64,000 nt of DNA from Psychrobacillus mangrovi (GCF_037104765.1 NZ_JBAWSY010000002.1:248001-312000), one strand, 5' to 3'; shown: positions 8,842 to 17,673, counted from the stretch's first letter. Numbers and translations: made by a program. The notes: a model not told the origin generated them from the sequence alone.

Positions 8842-8911
8842 CTGACCATCCCCCAAAGCCCCTTTTTGTAAATATCGTCTTCTTCCAAATATTTTCAAGT
8901 TTTCTAGTGAA

Positions 8912-8964
8912 TTTATTACAGGTTTGTTACTGGTGCCTGGCACCAGTAACAAACCTGTAATAAA
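8912..8964. repeat. 53-bp perfect palindrome upstream of flagellin
   Basis: 26-bp perfect arms with a single central T and core GGTGCCTGGCACC. The ends are TTTATTACAGG / CCTGTAATAAA. It lies about 70 bp upstream of the flagellin start, in the probable leader or promoter region. Confidence 0.9.
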
Positions 8965-9101
8965 CCCGAGATAATGTTTAGTTTTGAGGATTATATTTAA
9001 CTTTTATTGGGTAGACTATTGAAAATTATATTTATATTATTTTCGCATTTATAAATTAGCGATATTTCCCGGGAAATCAACAAAAATGGGGGACAAATGA
9101 C

Positions 9102-9206
9102 ATGAAAAACGACAAGTTCTTCGGCTTAAGCTGGGGGGATATTTTGTTTGGATTATTTGGTTCGAGCGCTTTCGTATTATTTCTCTACTTTTTTACTTCT
9201 ATTTAA
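9102..9206 (+). CDS. Small membrane protein, 34 residues
   Basis: A short reading frame encodes a charged N terminus (MKNDKFFG) followed by one hydrophobic segment of about 22 residues rich in Phe, Leu and Gly. GGGGGA lies about 8 nt before the ATG, and a strong bidirectional terminator follows 15 bp after the stop. The combination of RBS, single transmembrane segment and terminator supports a real gene. Function unknown; single-span micropeptides of this kind often modulate membrane complexes. Confidence 0.55.
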   Translation: MKNDKFFGLSWGDILFGLFGSSAFVLFLYFFTSI

Positions 9207-9221
9207 CTTTTTTAACCACAT

Positions 9222-9263
9222 AAAAACACCTATCGAAATTACCTTGTTTCGTTAGGTGTTTTT
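9222..9263. terminator. Bidirectional terminator
   Basis: Stem AAAAACACCTA / TAGGTGTTTTT with an inner CGAAA / TTTCG extension. It has T tracts on both strands and serves the 34-codon gene and the convergent IDEAL-domain gene. Confidence 0.85.
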
Positions 9264-9279
9264 TATTTGACTATTAGGT

Positions 9280-9735
9280 TCAAAGGAAGCCTCCTCCATC
9301 AATGTTCTTTATTTCTTGGATTTCATGGAATAATGCTTCATTTCTATGGAGCAAAGAGTAATCAATCATTCTTTCATAGTTTTCTTGCTCTAGTTGTTGG
9401 ATGATTTCTTCAGCACCCGCTATTGTAGTTGAGGCAGAGTCTTTATTTGTGGCTTCAATGATCGATAGTAGGTGTATGTGAATATCAGAAACAAGTAATA
9501 GCTGATAAAGTGGAAGACGTATGAATCGGTTTCCTTTTTGGAAAACAAATACTTCGGCCAAATTCTCTACTTGCATCGACGTAGCATTTACAATTATTTC
9601 TTTTCCTTCTACAGGTATAAAGTGAAATAATTCTTCCTCTTTTCGAATGGAAAAGTATTGATAGGCAAACACTAATTTAATTCTTCCAGCCTCGTGCTTT
9701 GTATAAAATGGTTTCATTAACTGTACTAGTAACAT
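9280..9735 (-). CDS. IDEAL-domain protein
   Basis: A 151-residue cytosolic protein. The C-terminal stretch (about 120-143, MIDYSLLHRNEALFHEIQEI) fits the IDEAL domain consensus (IDxAL...D/NxxxFxxL) found in YpiB-like proteins of Bacillales. The N-terminal 100 residues form an all-beta-looking domain that I cannot assign. Its role is unknown; IDEAL-domain proteins are often linked to regulation. GGAGGGG precedes the ATG with good spacing. Confidence 0.65.
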   Translation of the reverse strand: MLLVQLMKPFYTKHEAGRIKLVFAYQYFSIRKEEELFHFIPVEGKEIIVNATSMQVENLAEVFVFQKGNRFIRLPLYQLLLVSDIHIHLLSIIEATNKDSASTTIAGAEEIIQQLEQENYERMIDYSLLHRNEALFHEIQEIKNIDGGGFL

Positions 9736-9821
9736 TACATCCCCTCCCTCATGTTTAGAATTTTCTGATTACTATTAGTTTATCATATTTTTGAATTTAC
9801 GTGTAGTTCAAAACACAAAAA

Positions 9822-9845
9822 GCGAACACATTATTATGTATTCGC
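9822..9845 (-). terminator. Terminator of the 9864-10250 gene
   Basis: A 10-bp stem (GCGAACACAT / ATGTATTCGC with one G-T pair) is followed on the minus strand by TTTTTGTGTTTTG. Confidence 0.75.
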
Positions 9846-9863
9846 ACTTCCTATTTTTTGATT

Positions 9864-10250
9864 TTATTTAAATGATAAGACCTTTGCAGGCTTAGGTCTA
9901 TTTTTTCCCGACCCATAGAGTAAGTAGCCTACTTTTCGTTCATTAAAGTGAACAGCAAATGTTTGAAATACTTTTTGAAGAATAACTGATTCTGGAGGTA
10001 TTTCTTCACTTTCTAAGTAAAAGGAAAGTATTTTAGTTTTGAAGTTTAGATGTAAATCATAAATTGTAAAATCTTCTGCTACTATTTGTTCTATACGTGT
10101 CGTTTCTTGAGTAGGATAACCGATAAAATACTTAATATTTCTTGTTTTAACACCGACTATTTTTACTTCCTCTAACCACTTTGGTCGTTCATGATCTAGA
10201 AAATCAAGCAATGAAGGTATGTAAAACTGTATTTTATTTACACCACTCAC
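9864..10250 (-). CDS. Hypothetical protein, 128 residues
   Basis: Not recognised. A soluble mixed alpha/beta protein with no signal peptide or membrane segment and a basic C terminus (YGSGKNRPKPAKVLSFK). It starts with GTG directly after AGGAAGGA. It is monocistronic, with a terminator at 9822-9845 and a divergent XRE regulator upstream. A regulatory pairing with that regulator is possible but unsupported. Confidence 0.6.
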   Translation of the reverse strand: MSGVNKIQFYIPSLLDFLDHERPKWLEEVKIVGVKTRNIKYFIGYPTQETTRIEQIVAEDFTIYDLHLNFKTKILSFYLESEEIPPESVILQKVFQTFAVHFNERKVGYLLYGSGKNRPKPAKVLSFK

Positions 10251-10416
10251 TTCCTTCCTCTATGTATTTTTACCTAATATTAACATCATTGTAATAGGAT
10301 GTATGTCATCTTTATACCTTATTAATTGCATCGTTTTATTAATATCGCTAATTTGGCGATTTTTCTATCTCTCTTTCATTAATTAGATATTCTAGGTTCA
10401 ATGATAAGGGGGTATA

Positions 10417-10809
10417 ATGATGCCTTTTCATGAACATATTCGTGAATATCGGGAACAATTAGAGATAACACAAATCGAGGCAGCTGATCGTTTAAACATT
10501 GATCACTCGGTTTTATCTAAATATGAATTAGGTAAGTTAGCGATTCCCCTAGATTTATTGCCAGACATTCGAAGAGTCTACGCCATTCCTAAAGAAAAAT
10601 TTGTTGATATGCTGGAAGACAACCGTAGTAAAAGTAAAAATCCTGGCTTAGAGGCTAGAGAAAACAAGATTCGTTATGCTGCAGCACTACAAAATGAATA
10701 CATGCCTTATATTATCAATTCAAAGGAGTTTCGCCTTTTTATGTCTAAATTAAATGCTCTAGACAAAAAAGCTGCAAAGAAACTTTTAACTGAAGTCAAT
10801 AAAAAATAA
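10417..10809 (+). CDS. XRE-family transcriptional regulator
   Basis: A 130-residue protein with an N-terminal lambda-repressor-like helix-turn-helix (about 4-60). The signature EHIREYREQLEITQIEAADRL and SVLSKYELGK are clear. The C-terminal half is helical and ends in Lys-rich residues. It should bind DNA as a dimer; the regulon is unknown. AAGGGGG precedes two possible ATG codons (10417 and 10420). It is divergent from the 9864-10250 gene, with 166 bp between them, and has a strong terminator at 10812-10863. Confidence 0.85.
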   Translation: MMPFHEHIREYREQLEITQIEAADRLNIDHSVLSKYELGKLAIPLDLLPDIRRVYAIPKEKFVDMLEDNRSKSKNPGLEARENKIRYAAALQNEYMPYIINSKEFRLFMSKLNALDKKAAKKLLTEVNKK

Positions 10810-10811
10810 TT

Positions 10812-10863
10812 AAAGCTTATGCTAAGCATTCTGCAATTGTGGAATTATAATAGCATAAGCTTT
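10812..10863 (+). terminator. Terminator of the XRE gene
   Basis: A 13-bp stem AAAGCTTATGCTA / TAGCATAAGCTTT is followed by further T residues. Confidence 0.85.
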
Positions 10864-10920
10864 TTTTGCTGATATTGTTGAATAATTAGGTGTCCTACAT
10901 AAGGTATAAATTGTTTATTG

Positions 10921-11385
10921 GAAATTGGTCTCGTTCACTGAGGAATTGGTCTCTCTTTGCCGGATAAAGTCTGTCATTCTAGTCAGTGGCTATCTCATGT
11001 GAAGTTATCTCTTTATTATAAGAAATGGTCGCTGTTCGCACTAAATTGGTCTCGCTTCTACCAAGAATAGTCTCGCTTAGCGGCAAATTGGTCTCGCACG
11101 CATAGGAATTGGTCTCGTTCTGCCGGATAATGTTTAATTATTGAAATTTATTCCAGTCATTTTAGTCAGTGGCTATCTCATATGAAGTTAACTCTTTATT
11201 ATAAGAAATGGTCTCGGTTCTCACTGAATTGGTCTCGCTCCCACCTTGATTAGTCTCGCTTAATGGTAAATTGGTCTCGCTCACGGAGGAATTGGTCTCG
11301 TTCTGCCGGATAATGTCTCATTAAAGAAAATTATTACAGTTATTTTAGTCAGTGGATATCTCACATGAAGAAGTTAACTCTGGTA
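10921..11385 (+). repeat. GGTCTCG repeat locus 1 (21-bp units in 183-bp higher-order repeats)
   Basis: Successive (A/T)TGGTCTCG cores are spaced 21 bp apart, with degenerate spacers. The segment AGTCAGTGGCTATCTCAT recurs at 10981, 11164 and 11347, exactly 183 bp apart each time. Each copy leads into an AACTCTTTATTATAAGAAATGG motif and a new run of 21-bp units. The locus fills the 712-bp interval between the XRE gene and the SWIM gene. Confidence 0.85.
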
Positions 11386-11481
11386 CTCCGCTTTCTCCTC
11401 TCCAACTCAATCACAACTTCAATTATCTCATCTTTTTGGATAGCTTTTGAGCTATGCCTTTTAATAATGGCCATTTATACG

Positions 11482-11487
11482 TATAAT
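11482..11487 (+). promoter_or_regulatory. Possible -10 box of ywqB-ywqA
   Basis: TATAAT lies 40 bp upstream of the TTG start chosen for ywqB. No good -35 box is visible (TTTTAA at 11459), so the call rests on the -10 match and position. It overlaps the upstream ATG of the longer frame, arguing against that start. Confidence 0.35.
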
Positions 11488-11521
11488 GGAAGGAAAGCCT
11501 TTTTTCTTAGGAGAGATTTAT

Positions 11522-13102
11522 TTGAACCTTACTTCTTCCCAAAAACTAGCAAGTCATTATAAAAAGAATATTGAGGAGTCCATGCAGACGTTTGAGAAGA
11601 AGTTTCATCCCGCCATTTTAGAGGATGAGGAGCTCATTCGTCGTGCTGCCTTTTTTGTACGTAACAATGCTGTGCTTGTGACGAATTTTTATCCGCAGGA
11701 TCATCGGGTGGATTTTATCGTGCGAGATGTCAGCAGTATAGAGGTTTCTTACAATATTTTAGAAAATACTTTTCACTGTCCGTGTCCCATGCATAAGCCA
11801 TGTCGACATATTGTAGCGGCAGTTTTTTATTTGTATCAGCAAAATGATTCATTGTCTAATTGGATTTCCAATTGGCGTTCTACTACGGATCAGGCCCAAT
11901 TGAAGCTACTCAGAGACGAGCGAAGTCCGAGAAGCTGGGATATTATGATTGAGAACTTTTTCCGTAAATTTATTTCCAGTTATCCACCGAATAGCTTTTA
12001 TTTATTGGAGTTTGCGGTGCATGATTTACAAGCACAAATTCGTAAGTCGCGACCTTTTGAACGGGAATGGCAGCCAATCTTCGATGTGTATGTAAACTTT
12101 GTCGTCTTAATGAAGGTGTGGCCATATCTGGAACCTTTTGCTGAGTCCAATATGCGCAATCGCGTGCTTCATTTTCTAAACGAATATGTAGAGGACTTAG
12201 ATGATTCATTGTCTCAACTTGCTTCAAAGCCAAGATTATTTGCTGCCGATGCATTTTACGATGAATTAATGAAGCGTGTACGTCATTTCTATTTTGAGAT
12301 GGAGACACTGATGAGTTATCGAAAGCATGTCTATTTGTCATTTTGGGATGCCCTGGTGGTAGATAAGGTGACTCGTGAAAAGGAAGTAGCTTATTTGCAG
12401 GCACTTGATAAAACAGAAGATGATATTCCTTTAAATATGGTCCTTCCTTATTTTTATCTCACTTTGTCCCGAATGGACGATTTAATAAAAGCGGCTGAAC
12501 AAATGGAAACTGTTCAGCTGTTGGAATGGGTCGAAGTGTGCGAGAAGGCACTACATTCTTCCAATAAAGAACTCGCTTATCAGCTTGCTCGAAAGTTATT
12601 GCCACACATACCTTCTTATTTAAATGAATATGCCCAAAATCCATCAAGAGTGATGTTAATTCGTAGATTGGAATTGCTTTTTGATGCGATTCAATTAGAC
12701 ACAAATGAAATGGAGACGCTTTATCAATCATTTGGCCTTTATGGAGTTCAGGCGTATTCAAATTTATTAATAAAAGAAAAACGCTATCAGGACTGGATGG
12801 CTCTGCATCATTCTGCTAATTCGTCACTGGAGTATGCCGAAGCATGTGGACTTCTCATTGTAAAAGAAGAAGCGCCTGAGGTATTATTGCCTCTCTACCA
12901 TCATTATGCGATGCGTTTCCTATTGGAAAAAAACCGTTATAGCTATAAACAAGCGGTTCGAATTTGGAAGAAAATGAAGCAAATAGCGAAAAAAACAAAT
13001 GCCACGGATTATTGGAACCAATATGTAGATACTATTCGTGAAAAATATCGTCGTCTACGTGCATTACAACAAGAAATAGAGAAAGGAAACTTGCCTTTAT
13101 GA
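11522..13102 (+). CDS. ywqB: SWIM zinc-finger protein YwqB
   Basis: A 526-residue protein with a SWIM zinc-binding motif near the N terminus (CPCPMHKPCRHIVAAVFYL, CxCx-n-CxH). The rest is helical and TPR-like. SWIM proteins of this type accompany SNF2-family ATPases, and the downstream gene overlaps it by 4 bp (ATGA) and encodes exactly that. The longer frame starts at ATG 11486 without a ribosome binding site. AGGAGAG lies about 7 nt before a TTG at 11522, which I chose. Likely role: DNA or protein binding partner of YwqA. Confidence 0.8.
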   Translation: MNLTSSQKLASHYKKNIEESMQTFEKKFHPAILEDEELIRRAAFFVRNNAVLVTNFYPQDHRVDFIVRDVSSIEVSYNILENTFHCPCPMHKPCRHIVAAVFYLYQQNDSLSNWISNWRSTTDQAQLKLLRDERSPRSWDIMIENFFRKFISSYPPNSFYLLEFAVHDLQAQIRKSRPFEREWQPIFDVYVNFVVLMKVWPYLEPFAESNMRNRVLHFLNEYVEDLDDSLSQLASKPRLFAADAFYDELMKRVRHFYFEMETLMSYRKHVYLSFWDALVVDKVTREKEVAYLQALDKTEDDIPLNMVLPYFYLTLSRMDDLIKAAEQMETVQLLEWVEVCEKALHSSNKELAYQLARKLLPHIPSYLNEYAQNPSRVMLIRRLELLFDAIQLDTNEMETLYQSFGLYGVQAYSNLLIKEKRYQDWMALHHSANSSLEYAEACGLLIVKEEAPEVLLPLYHHYAMRFLLEKNRYSYKQAVRIWKKMKQIAKKTNATDYWNQYVDTIREKYRRLRALQQEIEKGNLPL

Positions 13103-15813
13103 TACAGCCTTTATCTATTACAAAAGAGCTTCCCTTGAAAATTAATGTGACAGAAAATGGGAACTTCCGCTTAATGTCTATCGGTACATCAGCTGAACAG
13201 TGGGTTCCTTCCTTATACATCGATCACCGCCAAAGTTTTTTTGGACTGCAAGCACAAATCGAAGAGAATGCTCTGATTGCAACTCCCGTGGAGATGATGG
13301 AGATTTTCTCAGGAAAGGCCCATCCTTTTATATCATTTACAGGTGAAAATCATGATTCTAATGAGTGGCTTCGAACTTTTAAAGAAGCGGCAACTACTTG
13401 GTCTTCTCCTGATTTATGGAACCAGCTTAATATAGATGGAGTTAACATTGAAGTTAATGCACCACTCGAAGAAAAAGGAAAAATACTTATTGCAAATGCT
13501 GTCAAACAAAAGCTTTTTCAAGCAGGTCTTGCAATGGAGGATGTCCCATCCCTTGTTCCCTTCTTCCAGCAAGGTGGATGGCCGATTAAATCACAGGCAA
13601 CTCATCCAAGTTTAATGGTTGCAATACGTTTATCCGAGCCAGAAGAATTTGATGATACTTGGTTGTTGGAAACCGTTGTTCGTGGAAAAAAGAGCAGTGT
13701 TTACTGGACACCTTCTTTTCGGAAAAAGTCTTTACCAATTAAGGATGCTTTGCCGGATAAATGGAATACTTTTAGTGAATATATTGCTGAGACACAAGCG
13801 AAAATCTTCTCGCTAATTTCTTCTATTGATCCATCCAACCTAGACATTTTCTTTACTTCTCCATTGGCAGATGAGGAAGTACGTGTCTTTCTTAGAGATG
13901 ACTTAGTGAAATTACAGGCGCTTGGATTCGAGGTCATTCTTCCTGCTTGGTTGAAGGCAGTGAAAGAAACGAAAATGCGTGTTAAAACGATTGCTCAAAC
14001 AGCAAATACGTACAAAACAGCTGCTGGTCTTAATGAGATATTAAAATTTAACTGGAGCTTTTCTTTAAATGGTCAAGAAATTTCTCCAGAGGATTTCCAA
14101 ACGCTTGTGAATGAAAACCGTTCATATATTCAAGCAGGCAATGAATGGTTCCGTATTGATGCTGCATGGATGCATGAAATAAGAGAATTAATGAAGAAAT
14201 CAGAAGATGAAAACTGGACCGTCAAGGAGCTTTTATTCCGAGAGATTCCAGAAGAAATAGCGCTCGCTTTAGATGATGATAATGATCAAGCGAATGAAGA
14301 TCCTCTATTCGAATTTGAAATGCAAAAATCTTTGAAGTCATTGATGGATCAGTTATCTGAGAAAAAAGGATTTCCAGAAATCCCAATCTCCCCTAATTTG
14401 TTGACAACATTGCGTCCTTATCAACAACTAGGTCTTGACTGGCTAGTATTTATGCGAAATGAAAAATTTGGAGCTTGTTTGGCAGATGATATGGGACTTG
14501 GGAAAACAGTTCAGTTAATATCTTATTTGTTACATGTGCATGAAAAAGAAGAACAGCCTACTCCATCTTTAATAATCTGTCCTACTTCTGTTCTTGGAAA
14601 CTGGCAAAAAGAGCTTGTAAAGTTTGCACCCTCTTTAAAAGTACAGACACATTATGGATCTGGCCGTACGAAAGAAATTGATATGACAGCTGATGTTGTC
14701 ATCACCACTTTTGGTACTGCAATGCAAGATATCGAGTCTTTGGAAGAAATAGTTTGGGCTAGCGTCACATTGGATGAAGCTCAAAATATTAAAAATATGC
14801 ATACAAAACAATCACGTGCTATTCGTAAACTAAATGGTGCACACCATATTGCGCTAACTGGGACACCTGTTGAAAACAGATTGTCTGAGTTATGGTCAAT
14901 TTTTGATTTTATTCATAAAGGATATTTAGGCTCTTTCCGTAAGTTCCAGGAAAATTACATTGTACCGATTGAACGTGATAATTCAGAATCCATTAAGCAC
15001 AAACTACGTGTAAAAATTCAGCCATTCTTATTAAGAAGAACGAAGCAAGATCCAGAGCTACTTCTTAATTTGCCTGAAAAACTGGAACAACGAGAATATT
15101 GTGCGCTAACAACCGAGCAGGCTGCTCTATATGAATCACTTATACAAGAAACGGTTAGTAAACTCGATACACTTAGCGGTTTCGAGAAAAAAGGACTTAT
15201 ATTGAAAATGTTAAGCAAGCTTAAACAGCTTTGTAATCACCCTTCCCTTTATTTAAAGGAGCCATTTGATAATGCAGAAGATATGCTCGATCGATCGGAG
15301 AAACTCGCACGTATCGTAACGATGGCGGGAGAAATCGCAGCTAGTGGAGAACAGTGTTTAATCTTTACGCAATATATTGGAATGGGCCACTTGATACAGC
15401 ATTGCCTAACAGAGCTCTATGATATTGATGCTCCATTCTTAACAGGTAGTATGCCAAAAAATCAACGAGATCATCTTGTTGAAGCTTTCCAAGCCAAAGA
15501 GTTTCCAGTCTTCCTATTATCATTAAAAGCAGGTGGAACCGGATTAAATTTAACCGCGGCAAGCCATGTATTACATGCCGATCGCTGGTGGAATCCTGCT
15601 GTTGAAAATCAAGCAACGGACCGTGCATACCGTATTGGCCAAACGAACTTTGTCCATGTGCATAAATTTATAACCATCGGTACAATTGAAGAAAAAATTG
15701 ACAAGCTGCTTGTTGAGAAGCAAGCATTGTCGGAAGAATTAATCCATTCGAGCCAATGGATTACCGAAATGTCAGATTCGGATATACAGGATTTATTGAC
15801 GTTATCGATTTAA
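13099..15813 (+). CDS. ywqA: SNF2-family ATPase/helicase YwqA
   Basis: A 904-residue Swi2/Snf2 ATPase. The N-terminal 430 residues form the bacterial SNF2-associated region. The P-loop DDMGLGKT is near 463, the Walker B DEAQ box near 558 and motif III TGTPVENR near 590. The helicase C domain carries motif V LKAGGTGLNL and motif VI QATDRAYRIGQ near 840. It should translocate on double-stranded DNA, as RapA-like proteins do. It is translationally coupled to the SWIM gene, the same order as B. subtilis ywqB-ywqA. No nuclease domain is fused. Confidence 0.92.
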   Translation: MIQPLSITKELPLKINVTENGNFRLMSIGTSAEQWVPSLYIDHRQSFFGLQAQIEENALIATPVEMMEIFSGKAHPFISFTGENHDSNEWLRTFKEAATTWSSPDLWNQLNIDGVNIEVNAPLEEKGKILIANAVKQKLFQAGLAMEDVPSLVPFFQQGGWPIKSQATHPSLMVAIRLSEPEEFDDTWLLETVVRGKKSSVYWTPSFRKKSLPIKDALPDKWNTFSEYIAETQAKIFSLISSIDPSNLDIFFTSPLADEEVRVFLRDDLVKLQALGFEVILPAWLKAVKETKMRVKTIAQTANTYKTAAGLNEILKFNWSFSLNGQEISPEDFQTLVNENRSYIQAGNEWFRIDAAWMHEIRELMKKSEDENWTVKELLFREIPEEIALALDDDNDQANEDPLFEFEMQKSLKSLMDQLSEKKGFPEIPISPNLLTTLRPYQQLGLDWLVFMRNEKFGACLADDMGLGKTVQLISYLLHVHEKEEQPTPSLIICPTSVLGNWQKELVKFAPSLKVQTHYGSGRTKEIDMTADVVITTFGTAMQDIESLEEIVWASVTLDEAQNIKNMHTKQSRAIRKLNGAHHIALTGTPVENRLSELWSIFDFIHKGYLGSFRKFQENYIVPIERDNSESIKHKLRVKIQPFLLRRTKQDPELLLNLPEKLEQREYCALTTEQAALYESLIQETVSKLDTLSGFEKKGLILKMLSKLKQLCNHPSLYLKEPFDNAEDMLDRSEKLARIVTMAGEIAASGEQCLIFTQYIGMGHLIQHCLTELYDIDAPFLTGSMPKNQRDHLVEAFQAKEFPVFLLSLKAGGTGLNLTAASHVLHADRWWNPAVENQATDRAYRIGQTNFVHVHKFITIGTIEEKIDKLLVEKQALSEELIHSSQWITEMSDSDIQDLLTLSI

Positions 15814-15829
15814 CTGGGAGTGAAAGTTC

Positions 15830-15945
15830 ACATTGGTCTCGATTTTTCATAAATTGGTCTCGACTTTTTGAAAATAGTCTCGGTTTCTTAATTGTTGGTC
15901 TCGGTTATCACTTAATTGGTCTCGAAGTGCCATTTATTGGTTAAA
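15830..15945 (+). repeat. GGTCTCG repeat locus 2
   Basis: Five 21-bp units follow the ywqA stop codon directly. The last reads GGTCTCGAAGTGCCA (15918-15932), a terminal motif shared with the loci at 25348, 26631, 47046 and 47208. Confidence 0.85.
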
Positions 15946-15970
15946 TGCTTCTTAAATTTTTGAAAAACTA

Positions 15971-16000
15971 AAACCTGACCGCGCTTCTTCGGTCAGGTTT
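15971..16000. terminator. Bidirectional terminator between ywqA and ssbB
   Basis: A 10-bp stem AAACCTGACC / GGTCAGGTTT with T tracts on both sides serves the two convergent genes. Confidence 0.85.
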
Positions 16001-16043
16001 TTCTCTCTTGATTCAGCGATAATGCGTGCGGTCTGTTAAGTAT

Positions 16044-16442
16044 TTATACTGGAAGTTGATTTGTATGTGATGTTGGAAATTCGAAGTCTGATTCTACTTT
16101 CTTTTCGTGTTGCGGAATTGGTTCTTGATCATCCCGTTTCTTCGTTACTAAAAATCGGATGTCCTCCACAACTACTTCTGTTACGAATACCCTCCCTTCT
16201 CCTTTTTCATATGACCTTGTATTAAGCCTACCTGTTATCCCGACAAGTGAGCCTTTCCCACAATACTTTACGGTCGTTTCCGCGAGCTTTCCCCAAATCG
16301 TGCATAGCACAAAGTCCGCTTCATCTGTTTTATATCCCTTATTTACTGCAATAACAAAACTAGTTTGTAGTCTTCCTTCAGTTAAATATTTGAGCTGTGG
16401 AGCTTTTGTCATTCGTCCGATTAATGAAACTGTATTCACCAT
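16044..16442 (-). CDS. ssbB: Single-stranded DNA-binding protein SsbB
   Basis: A 132-residue SSB with the OB fold in residues 1-105 (MVNTVSLIGRMTKAPQLKYL, DFVLCTIWGKLAE). The short C-terminal tail ends in NQLPV and lacks the acidic DDDIPF tip used to recruit repair proteins. This matches the competence-linked paralog SsbB (B. subtilis YwpH) rather than SsbA, and the position between ywqA and ywpF agrees. It is expected to coat incoming single strands during transformation. The start is preceded by AAGGAGG. Confidence 0.85.
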   Translation of the reverse strand: MVNTVSLIGRMTKAPQLKYLTEGRLQTSFVIAVNKGYKTDEADFVLCTIWGKLAETTVKYCGKGSLVGITGRLNTRSYEKGEGRVFVTEVVVEDIRFLVTKKRDDQEPIPQHEKKVESDFEFPTSHTNQLPV

Positions 16443-16712
16443 TTCACCTCCTTCTATTTGATTAGCTCCATCATAAAGCTATTCCAAATTGTTAGCAAAA
16501 GTCGAAAATGGCATTTTAAGCTCGTTTTTTCATTCAAAATGCGATTATTGATCAATTAATTTTCTCGAAACCTTCTTAATACGCGCTTTGTCAAAATCAA
16601 AAATGGAAATTTCGTATTTTCTTAATTTCTTTTTCAAATGAGTTCAGACTATCCGTGTCTCCTTCGTATGTTATAATATGGTTTAATTAAATCCTTCATA
16701 AGGAGAATGCAG

Positions 16713-17153
16713 ATGAAAACATTTAAAATGATTTCGATTGATCTTATTCGCGAAGATGAGGTAGTTTCAATTCCTCTTGAGGATGGTATTGTGATCAATC
16801 AAGAAAATACAAGCCGTTCTTGGATATTGGAACTTTTTATTGATAAAAAATATGAAAATATTTTTCAAGAATTGCAATCAACGAATGAGCTCCTGAATGT
16901 GCAGGTTATTATTTCTTATCCTGAAAACGAGCCAGCTAATTTTGAAGTCGTTACCTACTCAGTGAAAGAAATTGGACAACATATTTCGGTATTATTAAAA
17001 GGAACATTGAAGCATGGCCGAAGAAAATATGCGGAGTCGCTACTTTCAGAATTGATACAAGAAGGGCTAACTGGAGAAGAGCTTTTAGCCAAATTTGAAA
17101 AAGATATGAAAATAAGACCAAACCTTAAGAAGGATCAAATAAAAAAAGGCTGA
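16713..17153 (+). CDS. ywpF: YwpF-family protein
   Basis: A 146-residue cytosolic protein of the YwpF-like family. The conserved opening (MKTFKMISIDLIREDEVVSI, LEDGIVINQEN) and synteny next to ssbB support the assignment. AGGAG ends 7 nt before the ATG at 16713; an in-frame ATG at 16707 is too close to it. Function is not established. The stop codon lies inside the terminator hairpin at 17149-17168. Confidence 0.8.
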   Translation: MKTFKMISIDLIREDEVVSIPLEDGIVINQENTSRSWILELFIDKKYENIFQELQSTNELLNVQVIISYPENEPANFEVVTYSVKEIGQHISVLLKGTLKHGRRKYAESLLSELIQEGLTGEELLAKFEKDMKIRPNLKKDQIKKG

Positions 17154-17168
17154 CTCAATGGAGTCAGC
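17149..17168 (+). terminator. ywpF terminator
   Basis: An 8-bp stem GCTGACTC / GAGTCAGC is followed by ACTTTTT. The ywpF stop codon is in its 5' arm. Confidence 0.85.
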
Positions 17169-17177
17169 ACTTTTTAA

Positions 17178-17558
17178 TTAATAGTTTTTCTCCTTTATGT
17201 CTTGCTTAATCGTTTGCCTTGCTTCGTTGTTTGCACCTTTCATTTCAGGAACTACAGTTTCAGGAACTACAGTTTCATTAACACCATTAAAACCATTCGT
17301 GTGGTTTGGAACTGTATCTTGGTAACCATTGTTTGTCCCATTTGTTCCACCTGTCCCATTCATTCCGTTTGGTCCTGTTGTCCCACCATAACCGTTAGTA
17401 CCATTGTTATTCCAGTTAGGTGTCAAGTTGTCCCCACCTCGCTGAACATCTTCTAATGGTGTGTTATTATAGTTAGGAGCAGCACCTTCATTTCGGTTAT
17501 TACATCCAACTAATAAGAGAGCACTCATTGCTACTGCAGGAACGGCTTTTCTCCACAT
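17178..17558 (-). CDS. Asn/Gly-rich lipoprotein, paralog 1
   Basis: A 126-residue lipoprotein. The signal peptide MWRKAVPAVAMSALLLVGC ends in an LVGC lipobox, so Cys19 should be diacylated and the protein anchored outside the membrane. The mature part is low-complexity Asn/Gly/Thr (NGTN, GTGG) with a charged tail (ARQTIKQDIKEKNY). A longer frame from 17588 ignores the AAAGGAGGAATT that precedes the ATG at 17558. It is the first of four tandem paralogs. Sporulation-associated lipoproteins can look like this, but the role is unproven. Confidence 0.75.
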   Translation of the reverse strand: MWRKAVPAVAMSALLLVGCNNRNEGAAPNYNNTPLEDVQRGGDNLTPNWNNNGTNGYGGTTGPNGMNGTGGTNGTNNGYQDTVPNHTNGFNGVNETVVPETVVPEMKGANNEARQTIKQDIKEKNY

Positions 17559-17673
17559 AAATGAATTCCTCCTTTTTATGTTCATCACAAGGTTACAAGA
17601 TGGGAGAGACTATCCCATGGCAATATTGGCTGGGTAAAACATTACTTTTTAAGATATTTTTTTATTTAGTTAA

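Noticed and set aside
8842..8952. N-terminal extension of flagellin to 8952
   Set aside because: The added residues are translated palindrome (8912-8964) and have no homology to flagellin; the RBS supports 8841.
10921..11385. CRISPR array
   Set aside because: The cores are only about 8 bp and degenerate, the period is 21 bp, and there are no cas genes. The repeats do not fit CRISPR repeats and spacers.
11365..11562. 65-codon plus-strand frame upstream of ywqB
   Set aside because: It overlaps the probable ywqB promoter and start, begins in repeat DNA and lacks an RBS. A hydrophobic middle alone is not enough.
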